Positions 16,404-24,184 of a DNA stretch of 61,665 nt are shown piece by piece. Numbering within the stretch: the stretch's first letter is position 1; every line of letters begins with the position of its first letter. The stretch covers positions 1-61,665 of the forward strand of contig JAKPBN010000346.1 in the NCBI GenBank assembly GCA_029778945.1, read 5' to 3'. The notes beneath the pieces are model-generated. The model made no database searches. It saw only the letters and a list, made by a program, of their open reading frames with translations, and had not been told where the DNA came from. The stretch is from Spirochaetota bacterium (GTDB taxonomy: Bacteria; Spirochaetota; Spirochaetia; Treponematales; Rectinemataceae). The position numbers and the translations under genes were made by a program.

Positions 16404-16419
16404 TTCTTCGGGAAAGTAA
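16398..16419. promoter_or_regulatory. Predicted ROK-repressor operator (copy 1)
   Basis: TTTACTTTC, 5 nt, GAAAGTAA: arms TTACTTTC/GAAAGTAA are perfectly palindromic. The copy at 31371-31392 has TTTACTTAC, 5 nt, GAAAATAA. Fifteen of 17 arm positions match between the copies and the spacer has equal length. AT-rich palindromes are typical of ROK repressors such as NagC and XylR. Binding by the product of 32174-33391 is inferred. Confidence 0.68.
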
Positions 16420-16440
16420 TTATTCCCTCAAGGAGGCTCC

Positions 16441-17706
16441 ATGATCACCAGCAAGAATCGGCGCGCTGGACTGGCCATCGCCATCGCCCTCTTCGCCCTT
16501 CCCTTCTTCGCACCCGCCCAGGCACCCAAGGGCGAGATTGTCCTCAAATGGCCCTGCATCTGGGTCGGCAAGGACTCCAAGGCCCCCGCGATCGCCGAGA
16601 TCGTGGACAGCTTCAACAAGGCGAACGCCGGCAAGATCCGGGTCGAGATCGAGCCCCAGCCCGACTACAACGCCTATGAGCAGAAGGTCCGGACCTCCCT
16701 CATGGCCGGCGTGGCCCCCGGGGACATCTTTACCCTCAAGCTCAACGCCACCACCAAGGACTACTACAACAACAAGCTCCTGATGGACTTCTCCAAGGAC
16801 TTCAACGGAGCCTGGAAGGCCAGCTTTGACGCCGGCGCCGTGGCCCAGTCCACCGTGGACGGCAAGCTCAAGACCCTCCCCTACGAGACCGCCATCCTCC
16901 CCCTCTGGTACAACGGCGACCTCCTCAAGAAGGCCGGGGTCGACAAGGTCCCCGCGACAATGCCCGAACTCTGGGCAGCCATGGACAAGCTCAAGGCCGC
17001 CTCGATCATGCCCTCGAGCCAGATGACCGGCGACACCAACGCCTGGACCTCGATGATCTGGTTCTCCTGGTTCGCCGCCTCCTATGGCGGGCCCAAGGTC
17101 TGGGAAAAGCCCTTTACCGACAAGGCCTTTGTCGAGTCGGCCAAGCTCATGAAGAAGGTCTTTGACTCCTACACCACCCCCGACGCCGTGGGCGCCTCCG
17201 CCGGCATCTCCGGTGGCCACTTCCTCGCCGGCCGCACGGCCATCTTCTCCAACGGTCCCTGGTACGCCGGCCGCGCCGACCTCCGGGCCACGAGCTTCTT
17301 CCCCTCGGTCACCATCGCCCCCATGCCCCCCGCCGGCCCCAACAAGAACATCATCATCAGCCGCCTCCAGGCCAACATCGCCGCCGGGGAGACCAAGGAC
17401 AAGGCCAGGCACGAGGCCATCATCTCCTTCCTCAAGTTCCTGACCTCCAAGGAGAACTCCGCCAAGATGGCCCAGACCTCGGGCGCCATGATCGCGGTCA
17501 ACTCCGGCTATGTCCCCACGGACGGCCTCCAGAAGCAGTTCTACGCCTTTGTCGGCCAGAAGGGCGTCATCGGCGTAAACGACCTCGAAGCCGCCCTCGG
17601 ACCCGAGGCCACCCTCGAGTTCGGCCAGCAGCTCGGCGCCCTCATCCTCGGGAAGATCAGCCCCGAGCAGTTCTGCGCCCTGGTAGAGAAGAAGATCGAC
17701 CGCTAG
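16441..17706 (+). CDS. ABC sugar-binding protein, probably for sulfoquinovose or its glycosides
   Basis: Extracytoplasmic family-1 solute-binding protein, 421 aa, with a signal peptide ending near PFFAPAQA and a strong AAGGAGG site 6 nt before the ATG. The mature part shows the usual two-lobe pattern (EIVDSFNKANAGKIRVEIEP, then LPYETAILPLWYNGDLLKKAG). It is the first gene of the unit binding protein-permease-permease-GH31 sulfoquinovosidase, so the ligand is probably sulfoquinovosyl glycerol or SQ. This is inferred from gene order and the shared operator. No sulfonate-binding residues can be assigned by eye. A stem-loop after the stop probably raises its level over the permeases. Confidence 0.85.
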   Translation: MITSKNRRAGLAIAIALFALPFFAPAQAPKGEIVLKWPCIWVGKDSKAPAIAEIVDSFNKANAGKIRVEIEPQPDYNAYEQKVRTSLMAGVAPGDIFTLKLNATTKDYYNNKLLMDFSKDFNGAWKASFDAGAVAQSTVDGKLKTLPYETAILPLWYNGDLLKKAGVDKVPATMPELWAAMDKLKAASIMPSSQMTGDTNAWTSMIWFSWFAASYGGPKVWEKPFTDKAFVESAKLMKKVFDSYTTPDAVGASAGISGGHFLAGRTAIFSNGPWYAGRADLRATSFFPSVTIAPMPPAGPNKNIIISRLQANIAAGETKDKARHEAIISFLKFLTSKENSAKMAQTSGAMIAVNSGYVPTDGLQKQFYAFVGQKGVIGVNDLEAALGPEATLEFGQQLGALILGKISPEQFCALVEKKIDR

Positions 17707-17714
17707 CATTCCCA

Positions 17715-17745
17715 GGCCCTTCAGAGGATACTTCCCTGAAGGGCC
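17715..17745. other. Intercistronic stem-loop after the binding-protein gene
   Basis: GGCCCTTCAG (17715-17724) pairs perfectly with CTGAAGGGCC (17736-17745). No T-run follows, so it is more likely an mRNA-stabilising or attenuating structure than a full terminator. Confidence 0.65.
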
Positions 17746-17756
17746 GCATTATCATT

Positions 17757-17935
17757 CACCACAGAACGCAGTTTAGCAAAGCGTTAGACACGGAGAGCAC
17801 TGAGAAAGAGGCATTAGGAAAACAGGTGTTGGAAAATGGTATAGGGGATTATAATAATCCCACCATTCCTTTTCCGGATTCCGGCCTATCCCCTCCGTGT
17901 CCTCCGTGCCTCCGTGCCTCCGTGGTGAATCAAAA
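17757..17935. repeat. Long inverted repeat with 7-nt periodic arms between binding-protein and permease genes
   Basis: The left arm (from 17757) reads CACCACAGA then ACACGGAG-type units. The right arm (to 17935) has tandem CTCCGTGC/CTCCGTGT units ending in GTGGTGAA. It fills most of the 277-nt gap before the permease genes. It matches the architecture of 588-767, which is in the same position in the first importer. Confidence 0.65.
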
Positions 17936-17983
17936 TTCGGTTTCCTAGATTCTCTTTTCCCGCAGCATCTTCGCGGAGGACCC

Positions 17984-18868
17984 ATGAAGTCACGCAGAAA
18001 CCCCAACACGAGATGGATTGGCCTCTACCTCCTCCCCCTGGCCATCCTCTTTGTCGCCTTCTTCCTCTATCCCCTGGCCTTCAACATCTTCACCTCCCTG
18101 ATGAAGTGGAAGGGCGGCGGCTCCATGTCCTGGAACGGCTTCGCCAATTTCACCAAGCTCCTCGGGGACTCGGGCTTCCTCCTCGCGGTGCGGAACAACC
18201 TCATCTGGGCCCTCTCCCAGGGCCTCATCCAGATCCCCCTGGCGGCCATCGTGGCCCTCATCCTCGCCCGGGAGCCCAAGGGCTGGAAGGCCCTTAGGAC
18301 GATCTACTTCCTGCCCAACGTCATCTCCACGGTGGCCATAGCCATGGTCTGGGTGGCCCTGTATAGCCCCCAGTACGGGGCCATCAACGGCATCGTCAAG
18401 CTCTTTGGCGGCGAGGCCAGGAACTGGCTTGGGGACACGGCCACGGCCCTGCCCTCGATCATCTTCATGACCGTCCTCTACATCGGCTACTTCATGATCA
18501 TCATCCTCGCCTCGGTGATGAACATACCCAAGGAGCTCTACGAGGCCGCCGAGATCGACGGCGCCTCCAAGTGGCAGCAGGAGTTCCGCATCACCATCCC
18601 CATGATCCGGGGGACCTTGGTCACCTGCATGACCCTGGCCATGGCCTATGGCATGCGCCATTTCGAGACCACCTACCTCATGACCGGGGGCGGTCCGGCC
18701 TACTCCACGAACACCATGGGCATAGCCCTTTACCTCAAGATGGACGCCCTTCGCTACGGCGAGGCGAGCGCCGCGGGGATAATCCTCATCCTCCTCGGCA
18801 CCGTCGTGATAGTCCTCCTCAGGCGGGTCCTGGGGAAGCGCGATCCCATGGCCGAAGCGGCCCAGTGA
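17984..18868 (+). CDS. ABC sugar transporter permease 1 (MalF/UgpA type)
   Basis: 294 aa inner-membrane subunit of the SQ importer. Start at 17984 with GGAGGA 4 nt upstream; the frame is open further upstream, but that is repeat DNA. Six membrane segments. It contains the EAA loop that contacts the ATPase (KELYEAAEIDGASKWQQEFR, about residues 185-205). It lies 10 nt before the second permease gene. No ATPase gene follows, as in other CUT1 systems that share an MsmX/UgpC-type ATPase encoded elsewhere. Confidence 0.9.
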   Translation: MKSRRNPNTRWIGLYLLPLAILFVAFFLYPLAFNIFTSLMKWKGGGSMSWNGFANFTKLLGDSGFLLAVRNNLIWALSQGLIQIPLAAIVALILAREPKGWKALRTIYFLPNVISTVAIAMVWVALYSPQYGAINGIVKLFGGEARNWLGDTATALPSIIFMTVLYIGYFMIIILASVMNIPKELYEAAEIDGASKWQQEFRITIPMIRGTLVTCMTLAMAYGMRHFETTYLMTGGGPAYSTNTMGIALYLKMDALRYGEASAAGIILILLGTVVIVLLRRVLGKRDPMAEAAQ

Positions 18869-18878
18869 GGATGAGAGC

Positions 18879-19721
18879 ATGAAAACCAGCAAGAGCCCCC
18901 TCCGTGGCCTCGCCACGACGACCAAGTGGCTTGTCCTCCTCTTTTTCCTGGCCATCGCCCTCCTCCCCCTCCTCTGGCTGGTCCTGGGGTCCTTCAAGAC
19001 CAACCTGGAGCTCCAGACCTCGGCCTTCAGCCTCCCCTCGAGCCTCCACTTCGACAACTACGCCTCGGCGATAAAGACGGCAAGCCTGGCCACGCTCTTC
19101 CTCAACTCGGTGATCGTGGCCGCGGGGGCAGTCTTCCTCAACCTCGCGGTCTCGGCGATGGCGGGCTTTGCCCTCTCCCGGGAAAGCTTCAAGGGCCGGG
19201 AGCTGATCTTCACCATCGTGACCGCCGGGGTCCTCATACCCATCATCTCCTTCATGGTGCCCTATTTCTGGCTCATCACCCGGGCAGGCCTCTACGACAA
19301 GCTCCTCTCCCTCATCCTGGTCTATGCCGCGATCAACCTCCCGGTCTCGGTCTCCCTGATCACCTCCTTCATGAAGGCCATACCCAAGGAACTCGAGGAG
19401 GCGGCCATCATCGACGGCTGCGGCTTCAACCAGCGCTTCACCAAGGTGATCTTCCCCCTGGCCCGCTCGGGCCTGGCCACCGCGGGGACCTTCTGCTTTA
19501 TCTACGCCTGGAACGAGTTCATCATGGCCATGCTCTTCACCTCGAGCCTGGCCTCCCGGACCATCCAGCTGGGCATCCGCTTCTTTGCCACCCAGTTTGT
19601 CACGGACTACACGGGCATGTTCGCGGCCATTGTCCTTTCGATCATCCCCAGCATCCTTGTCTACATCTTCCTCCACAACAAGATCATCTCCGGCCTCACC
19701 GCCGGGGCCGTCAAGGGCTAG
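18879..19721 (+). CDS. ABC sugar transporter permease 2 (MalG/UgpE type)
   Basis: 280 aa, six membrane segments. The EAA loop is PKELEEAAIIDGCGFNQRF (about residues 168-186). The LVLGSFKTNLELQTSAFSLP stretch near the N-terminus is typical of MalG-type permeases. The stop lies 3 nt before the sulfoquinovosidase start, so import and glycoside cleavage are co-expressed. Confidence 0.9.
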   Translation: MKTSKSPLRGLATTTKWLVLLFFLAIALLPLLWLVLGSFKTNLELQTSAFSLPSSLHFDNYASAIKTASLATLFLNSVIVAAGAVFLNLAVSAMAGFALSRESFKGRELIFTIVTAGVLIPIISFMVPYFWLITRAGLYDKLLSLILVYAAINLPVSVSLITSFMKAIPKELEEAAIIDGCGFNQRFTKVIFPLARSGLATAGTFCFIYAWNEFIMAMLFTSSLASRTIQLGIRFFATQFVTDYTGMFAAIVLSIIPSILVYIFLHNKIISGLTAGAVKG

Positions 19722-19724
19722 GCC

Positions 19725-21785
19725 ATGGAAGCGCGACTCGAGCTGGCCCAGGGCGGCTTCGACCTGGTCTTTGGGGCCTTTAGGATCGCCCATCGCGCCG
19801 AGCAGCCCTTCCTCCGGGCCGGCCGGGGCGAGGGCGTCTTTGAGATGCACCGGGGCAACTTCTCCATCCGGGAGGACCTGGACGAGCTCGTGGCCCTGAG
19901 GGACTTCGAGATCCTCTCCCAAGGCCCGGCCGCCATCCAGGTCCGCTTCCACCGCTCGGGCCTCTGGCCCATCCTCATGGAGGCCAAGCCCGAGGCCGGC
20001 CGCCTCGTCCTCTCCTTCCGGGCCGGACCCGGAGAAGAGAAGCCGAACCGTCTCCGCCTCAGCCTCCCCGCCTCGGCCACCGACCATGTCTACGGCTGCG
20101 GCGAGCAGTTCTCCCATTTCGACTTGCGGGGCAGGCACTTTCCCCTCTGGTCGAGCGAACAGGGGGTGGGGCGGAACAAGCTCACGGAGATCACCCGCCT
20201 GGCCGACGCCGATGACGGGGCCGGGGGCGACTACTACTGGACCTTCTACCCCCAGCCGAGCTTTGTCTCCAGCGCAGGCTATTGGTGCCACCTGGACACC
20301 ACGGCCTGGGCCGACTTCGACTTCCGCCATCCCGGGCGCCACGAGCTCTATGCCTGGGAAATCCCCTCCCGTCTCGTCGTTGGCCTAGGCGCTACGATGG
20401 CCGAGCTCGTCCAGGACCAGTCGGCCTTCCTGGGCCGCCAGCCCCTCCTCCCGGACTGGTGCCTGGGAGGGGTGATCCTGGGCATCCAGGGCGGCACCGA
20501 GGCCTGCCTCCAAAAGCTCGCCGCCGCCCGGGCCGCAGGGGTCCCCGTCACGGGGATCTGGGCCCAGGACTGGGAAGGCATCAACATGACAAGCTTTGGC
20601 CAGCGCCTGCGCTGGAACTGGGTCCACGACGAAGTCCGCTATCCAGGCCTCAAGGAAGCCATCCCGAGGCTCAAGGCCGAGGGCGTGCGCTTCCTGGGCT
20701 ATATCAACCCCTATGTGGGCAAGGACATGAGCCTCTTCAAGGAGGCCGCGGCGGCGGGCTACCTGGCCAAGACAGCCAATGGCGAGGACTACCTCGTGGA
20801 GTTCGGGGAATTCTACGCCGGGGTCGTCGACCTAACAAGGCCCGAGGCCTTCGCCTGGTACAAGGGCGTGATCAAGCGCAACCTGATCGGCTTTGGCCTC
20901 TCGGGCTGGATGGCGGACTTTGGGGAATACCTGCCCACGGACGCCGTCCTTTTTGACGGGACCCCGGCCCAGATCGCCCACAACGCCTGGCCCTCCCTCT
21001 GGGCCCGGTGCAACCGGGAGGCCGTGGACGAGGCCGTCGCCGAGGGCCTCGCCGCCAAGGACGATATCGTTTATTTCATGAGGGCCGGCGGGGCCGGCAG
21101 CCCCCGGGACTGCCCCCTCATGTGGGCCGGGGACCAGAACGTGGATTGGTCGACCGACGATGGCCTGGCTTCCGTGATACCGGCCGCCCTATCCCTGGCG
21201 ATGTCCGGCCACGGCCTCCACCACTCTGACCTAGGCGGCTACACCACCCTCTACGGGATGAAACGCACAAAGGAGCTTTTCCTGCGTTGGGCGGAACAGG
21301 CGGCCCTCAGCCCGGTGATGAGGAGCCATGAGGGCAACCGTCCGAAGGACAATTGGCAGTTTGACTCGGACGAGGAGACCCTCGCGGGTCTTGGGGCCAT
21401 GGGCCGCTTCCATAAGGCCCTCCTACCCTACCTGCAGGCCCTCGTGGCCCAAAACGCCCAGGCGGGCCTGCCCGTCCAGCGCCCCCTCTTCCTCCATCAC
21501 CCCGAGGACAGCCGGGCCTGGTCGATCCAGGACGAATATCTCCTGGGGGAGGACCTCCTCGTAGCCCCCATCCTGACTGAAGGCGCGAGGACGAGGAAGG
21601 TCCACCTGCCCGCGGGCTCCTGGGTCCACCTCTGGTCAGGTGCGGCCTACGAGGCTGCGGGCGCAGGAGGCCTGGACCTCGAGGTAGCCGCGCCCCTGGG
21701 AGAGCCCCCGGCCTTTGCCCGCCTAGGCTCGGCCTGGCTCGGCGACTTTAGGTCTGCGGTCGCCGCCGCGCGGACAAAGAGCTAG
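19725..21785 (+). CDS. yihQ: Sulfoquinovosidase, glycoside hydrolase family 31
   Basis: Hydrolyses alpha-sulfoquinovosides such as SQ-glycerol to free SQ. It is 686 aa with no signal peptide, so it acts in the cytoplasm after uptake. Recalled alignment with E. coli YihQ is close through the barrel. The nucleophile is Asp398 (WMADFGEYLP) and the acid/base is Asp470 (WAGDQNVDWS). The SQ-recognition residues of YihQ (Gln288, Arg301, Trp304, Tyr508) correspond to Gln281, Arg294, Trp297 and Tyr506, in AQDW, FGQRLRW and GGYTT. Ordinary GH31 alpha-glucosidases lack this set. It is the last gene of the importer operon and meets the catabolic operon tail to tail. Confidence 0.94.
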   Translation: MEARLELAQGGFDLVFGAFRIAHRAEQPFLRAGRGEGVFEMHRGNFSIREDLDELVALRDFEILSQGPAAIQVRFHRSGLWPILMEAKPEAGRLVLSFRAGPGEEKPNRLRLSLPASATDHVYGCGEQFSHFDLRGRHFPLWSSEQGVGRNKLTEITRLADADDGAGGDYYWTFYPQPSFVSSAGYWCHLDTTAWADFDFRHPGRHELYAWEIPSRLVVGLGATMAELVQDQSAFLGRQPLLPDWCLGGVILGIQGGTEACLQKLAAARAAGVPVTGIWAQDWEGINMTSFGQRLRWNWVHDEVRYPGLKEAIPRLKAEGVRFLGYINPYVGKDMSLFKEAAAAGYLAKTANGEDYLVEFGEFYAGVVDLTRPEAFAWYKGVIKRNLIGFGLSGWMADFGEYLPTDAVLFDGTPAQIAHNAWPSLWARCNREAVDEAVAEGLAAKDDIVYFMRAGGAGSPRDCPLMWAGDQNVDWSTDDGLASVIPAALSLAMSGHGLHHSDLGGYTTLYGMKRTKELFLRWAEQAALSPVMRSHEGNRPKDNWQFDSDEETLAGLGAMGRFHKALLPYLQALVAQNAQAGLPVQRPLFLHHPEDSRAWSIQDEYLLGEDLLVAPILTEGARTRKVHLPAGSWVHLWSGAAYEAAGAGGLDLEVAAPLGEPPAFARLGSAWLGDFRSAVAAARTKS

Positions 21786-21924
21786 CGCAGGAGCCTAGTC
21801 TTGCCAATTGATCATCCCTTGAATTGCGGCACTCTCCGCGCGGCCTGCCAGGGCCTTGCCACCGACAACTCCCGCTGATCCCCTCTTCGGGCTATGCCGG
21901 GAGTGCTTGCCCGCGAATAAACAG

Positions 21925-21951
21925 AAAGGGCCGCCCTTAAGGCGGCCCTTT
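21925..21951. terminator. Bidirectional terminator between the two SQ operons
   Basis: Perfect 11-bp stem (AAAGGGCCGCC / GGCGGCCCTTT) with a CTTAA loop. A and T runs flank it on either side. It lies between the converging sulfoquinovosidase and DUF4867 genes and starts directly after the DUF4867 stop. Confidence 0.8.
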
Positions 21952-21952
21952 T

Positions 21953-22675
21953 CTATCTGGTTATCGGCTTGACTTCTATGTTCTCCCCACGGATCCCCGG
22001 CCAGGCCCCGCGCTCGACGAGGATAGCCCGCTCGGGGTGGGCGATAAGCCACTTGTTTTTCATAAACAGGAGCCTTGCCTCGGGGTCTCTGGGCCCGGTC
22101 CCGCCCTGGCCCCGGCCCAGGTCCCGGGCGGCCGTGAGCTCCTTCTGGGTGAGGGCCTCGTTGGTGCCTCGGGGAAGGACGATGATGGACTTAAAGCCCC
22201 GGGGATGGACCTTGCAGGGAGAAAAATGGAGGACCTCGGGCCAGAGCTCGATCGCCGCCCCGGCGGGGAGGTAATAGGCCTCGACCCTTCGGGCCTCGTA
22301 GGAGAGGTCAGGCGCAATGTCCCGCTTTTTCCCCAGGAGGAGGACGAGGTCAGTCACCGCGATGTCGACCTCGGTCGACTTGTGGTATTCAAGGCCGTTG
22401 AGCCGGGAATTGGGACCGTTGCAGTAGCCCACCTGGATGGGGCTGCCCCCAAAGAGGATCCCCAGGGGAAGCGCGGCCGGATGGGCCTCGAGTTCAGGCA
22501 AGGAGGCGACGTAGCGGTTGGCGTCGGGCTCGATGCCCGTGATGCGGTCCGCCAGCTCGAGGAGGCCCGGGAGGCCCTCCAGGTCCAGGACCCGGCCGTA
22601 GGCCGCAAAGGCCGGGTCGTCGAGGGTCCTGATGGCAAGGCCTGGGTTGGCCTTCCTGATGCTGTCTATGCTCAT
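21953..22675 (-). CDS. DUF4867 family protein, predicted cupin, SQ island member
   Basis: 240 aa. The start at 22675 is chosen; an ATG at 22693 in the same frame is possible. It resembles DUF4867, with a cupin-like core: LNGLEYHKSTEVDIAVTDLV (His and Glu suited to metal binding), then AYYLPAGAAIELWPEVLHFS and a late VLPRGTNEA. The pattern recalls sugar-acid isomerases of the KduI type. It is the last gene of the SQ catabolic operon, 48 nt after the DASS carrier gene. A role as mutarotase, isomerase or repair enzyme for a sulfo-sugar is possible but not shown. No function is assigned. Confidence 0.75.
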   Translation of the reverse strand: MSIDSIRKANPGLAIRTLDDPAFAAYGRVLDLEGLPGLLELADRITGIEPDANRYVASLPELEAHPAALPLGILFGGSPIQVGYCNGPNSRLNGLEYHKSTEVDIAVTDLVLLLGKKRDIAPDLSYEARRVEAYYLPAGAAIELWPEVLHFSPCKVHPRGFKSIIVLPRGTNEALTQKELTAARDLGRGQGGTGPRDPEARLLFMKNKWLIAHPERAILVERGAWPGIRGENIEVKPITR

Positions 22676-22723
22676 GACCTTACTGGCCTCCATTGAACGC
22701 TAAAGTTATGCGATCCTAAATAT

Positions 22724-24184
22724 CTAGAACAATCCCTTAAGGCTCCCCACGACCCTGAAGACCGCCGCGAGGATAAGCGCCGCGATGGGCGCAAAGACAA
22801 GGCCGGCCTTGGCCATGTCCGAGATCCGGAAATAGCCCGTGGAATAGGGCACGACATTGACCGGGGAGGTGGTCACGAGGATGACGGCCAGGTTGGCCGC
22901 AAAGCCCGCGGCCAGGGCCAGGCCCGTGGCGCCTCCGCCCAGGCTTGGGCCCAGGGCCAGGACCAGAGGGACAATGATGGTGCCCGTCAGGGTATTGGAC
23001 GAGAGGGCGATCTTGACGACAAGGACTCCCAAGACCACGAGGACCAGGCGGGCGAAAAGGGGCAGGCCGCCGATGCCCCCAAAGACTATGGCCGAGAGCC
23101 AGCCCGCGGCCCCGGTCTCATAGAGGGTCGTGCCCAGGCCTATGCCCGCGGCGATCAGGATAATGCCCGACCAGTCCATCTCCCGCTCGATCTCCTTCCA
23201 GCGGAAGGAGGTCGAGCCCGGGAGAAAGAGGAGGACGACCGCGCCCAGGGCTCCCATCGAGATGGGGACTTTGAAGTGGGCAAGCTTTTCCACCAGGGGA
23301 GAGAAGACCCAGACGAGGATCGTCAGGGCAAAGACCACGAGGACGGCCTTCTCGTCCCGGGACATCCTGTCCAGGTCCCGGAAGGCCCGGGACAGCTCCG
23401 CCCCGCTTTTCTTGAGTCGCCGGGACTCGGGCGGGAAAAACAGCAGTATGACAAGCCAGGCGGCGGGCACGAGGAGGATGGCCGCGGGGATGCCATAGAC
23501 CATCCAGTCGGTAAAGCTGAGCTCGAAGTGGGCGATCTGGGAGAGGAAGCGGACTACCACCGGATTGGAGCCCGAGCCGGCGGGGGTGCCCACGGCGCCC
23601 ACGAGGGCCCCCCAGGCCACGGCCATCATCAGGGCGGCGCCAAAGCGGCTCTTGCCCGGCTCCTCGCCCTCGTCCTTGAGCAGGGCCAGGGCCAGGGGCA
23701 TGAGCATGGCCGAGGCGGCCAGGGCCGTGATCCACATGGAGAGGACGGCCGAGGCCGCGAGGAAGCCAAAGACTACCGCGCGCGTGGAGCCCCCGGTGAG
23801 GGAGAGGACAAAGAGGGAAAGCCGCTTGCCAAGGCCCGAGCGCACGATGCAGGCGGCCAGGGCGAGGACTCCGATAAAGAAGACTACCGTGTCGTCCCCA
23901 AAGCCGGTCTTCACGATAGCCCGATAGTCCCCCGCGCCCACCAGGGCAAGGCCGAGCATCGCGAGGAGGCCTGTCACATGAAAGGGCAGGGCCTCGGTGA
24001 TCCACAGGACGAGGGCCGCCGCGAGGACGGCCAGGGCGCGCTGGCCCCTTGGCTCGAGGATGGCCCCCCGGACCTGGCGGAGGCCCTCGGGCAGGGGCAG
24101 AAGCAGAAAGATGGCGAGGACCAGGGCCGCCCCGGCCAGGGAGGCCAGGCGAAAGGCCGCCCGGGGGGGCTTAGGCCCGGCCAT
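22724..24184 (-). CDS. DASS-family (SLC13) anion carrier, probable sulfoacetate exporter
   Basis: 486 aa with about twelve membrane segments. It has the two DASS clamshell motifs: GTPAGSGSNP in the first half (a variant of SNT) and ALSSNTLTGTI in the second. Family members move dicarboxylates, citrate or sulfate-like dianions with sodium or by exchange. The gene overlaps the CoA-ligase alpha gene by 14 nt, at the end of a pathway whose predicted product is the dianion-like sulfoacetate. Export of sulfoacetate is therefore the likely task, by inference. Import of a sulfonate cannot be ruled out. Confidence 0.82.
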   Translation of the reverse strand: MAGPKPPRAAFRLASLAGAALVLAIFLLLPLPEGLRQVRGAILEPRGQRALAVLAAALVLWITEALPFHVTGLLAMLGLALVGAGDYRAIVKTGFGDDTVVFFIGVLALAACIVRSGLGKRLSLFVLSLTGGSTRAVVFGFLAASAVLSMWITALAASAMLMPLALALLKDEGEEPGKSRFGAALMMAVAWGALVGAVGTPAGSGSNPVVVRFLSQIAHFELSFTDWMVYGIPAAILLVPAAWLVILLFFPPESRRLKKSGAELSRAFRDLDRMSRDEKAVLVVFALTILVWVFSPLVEKLAHFKVPISMGALGAVVLLFLPGSTSFRWKEIEREMDWSGIILIAAGIGLGTTLYETGAAGWLSAIVFGGIGGLPLFARLVLVVLGVLVVKIALSSNTLTGTIIVPLVLALGPSLGGGATGLALAAGFAANLAVILVTTSPVNVVPYSTGYFRISDMAKAGLVFAPIAALILAAVFRVVGSLKGLF

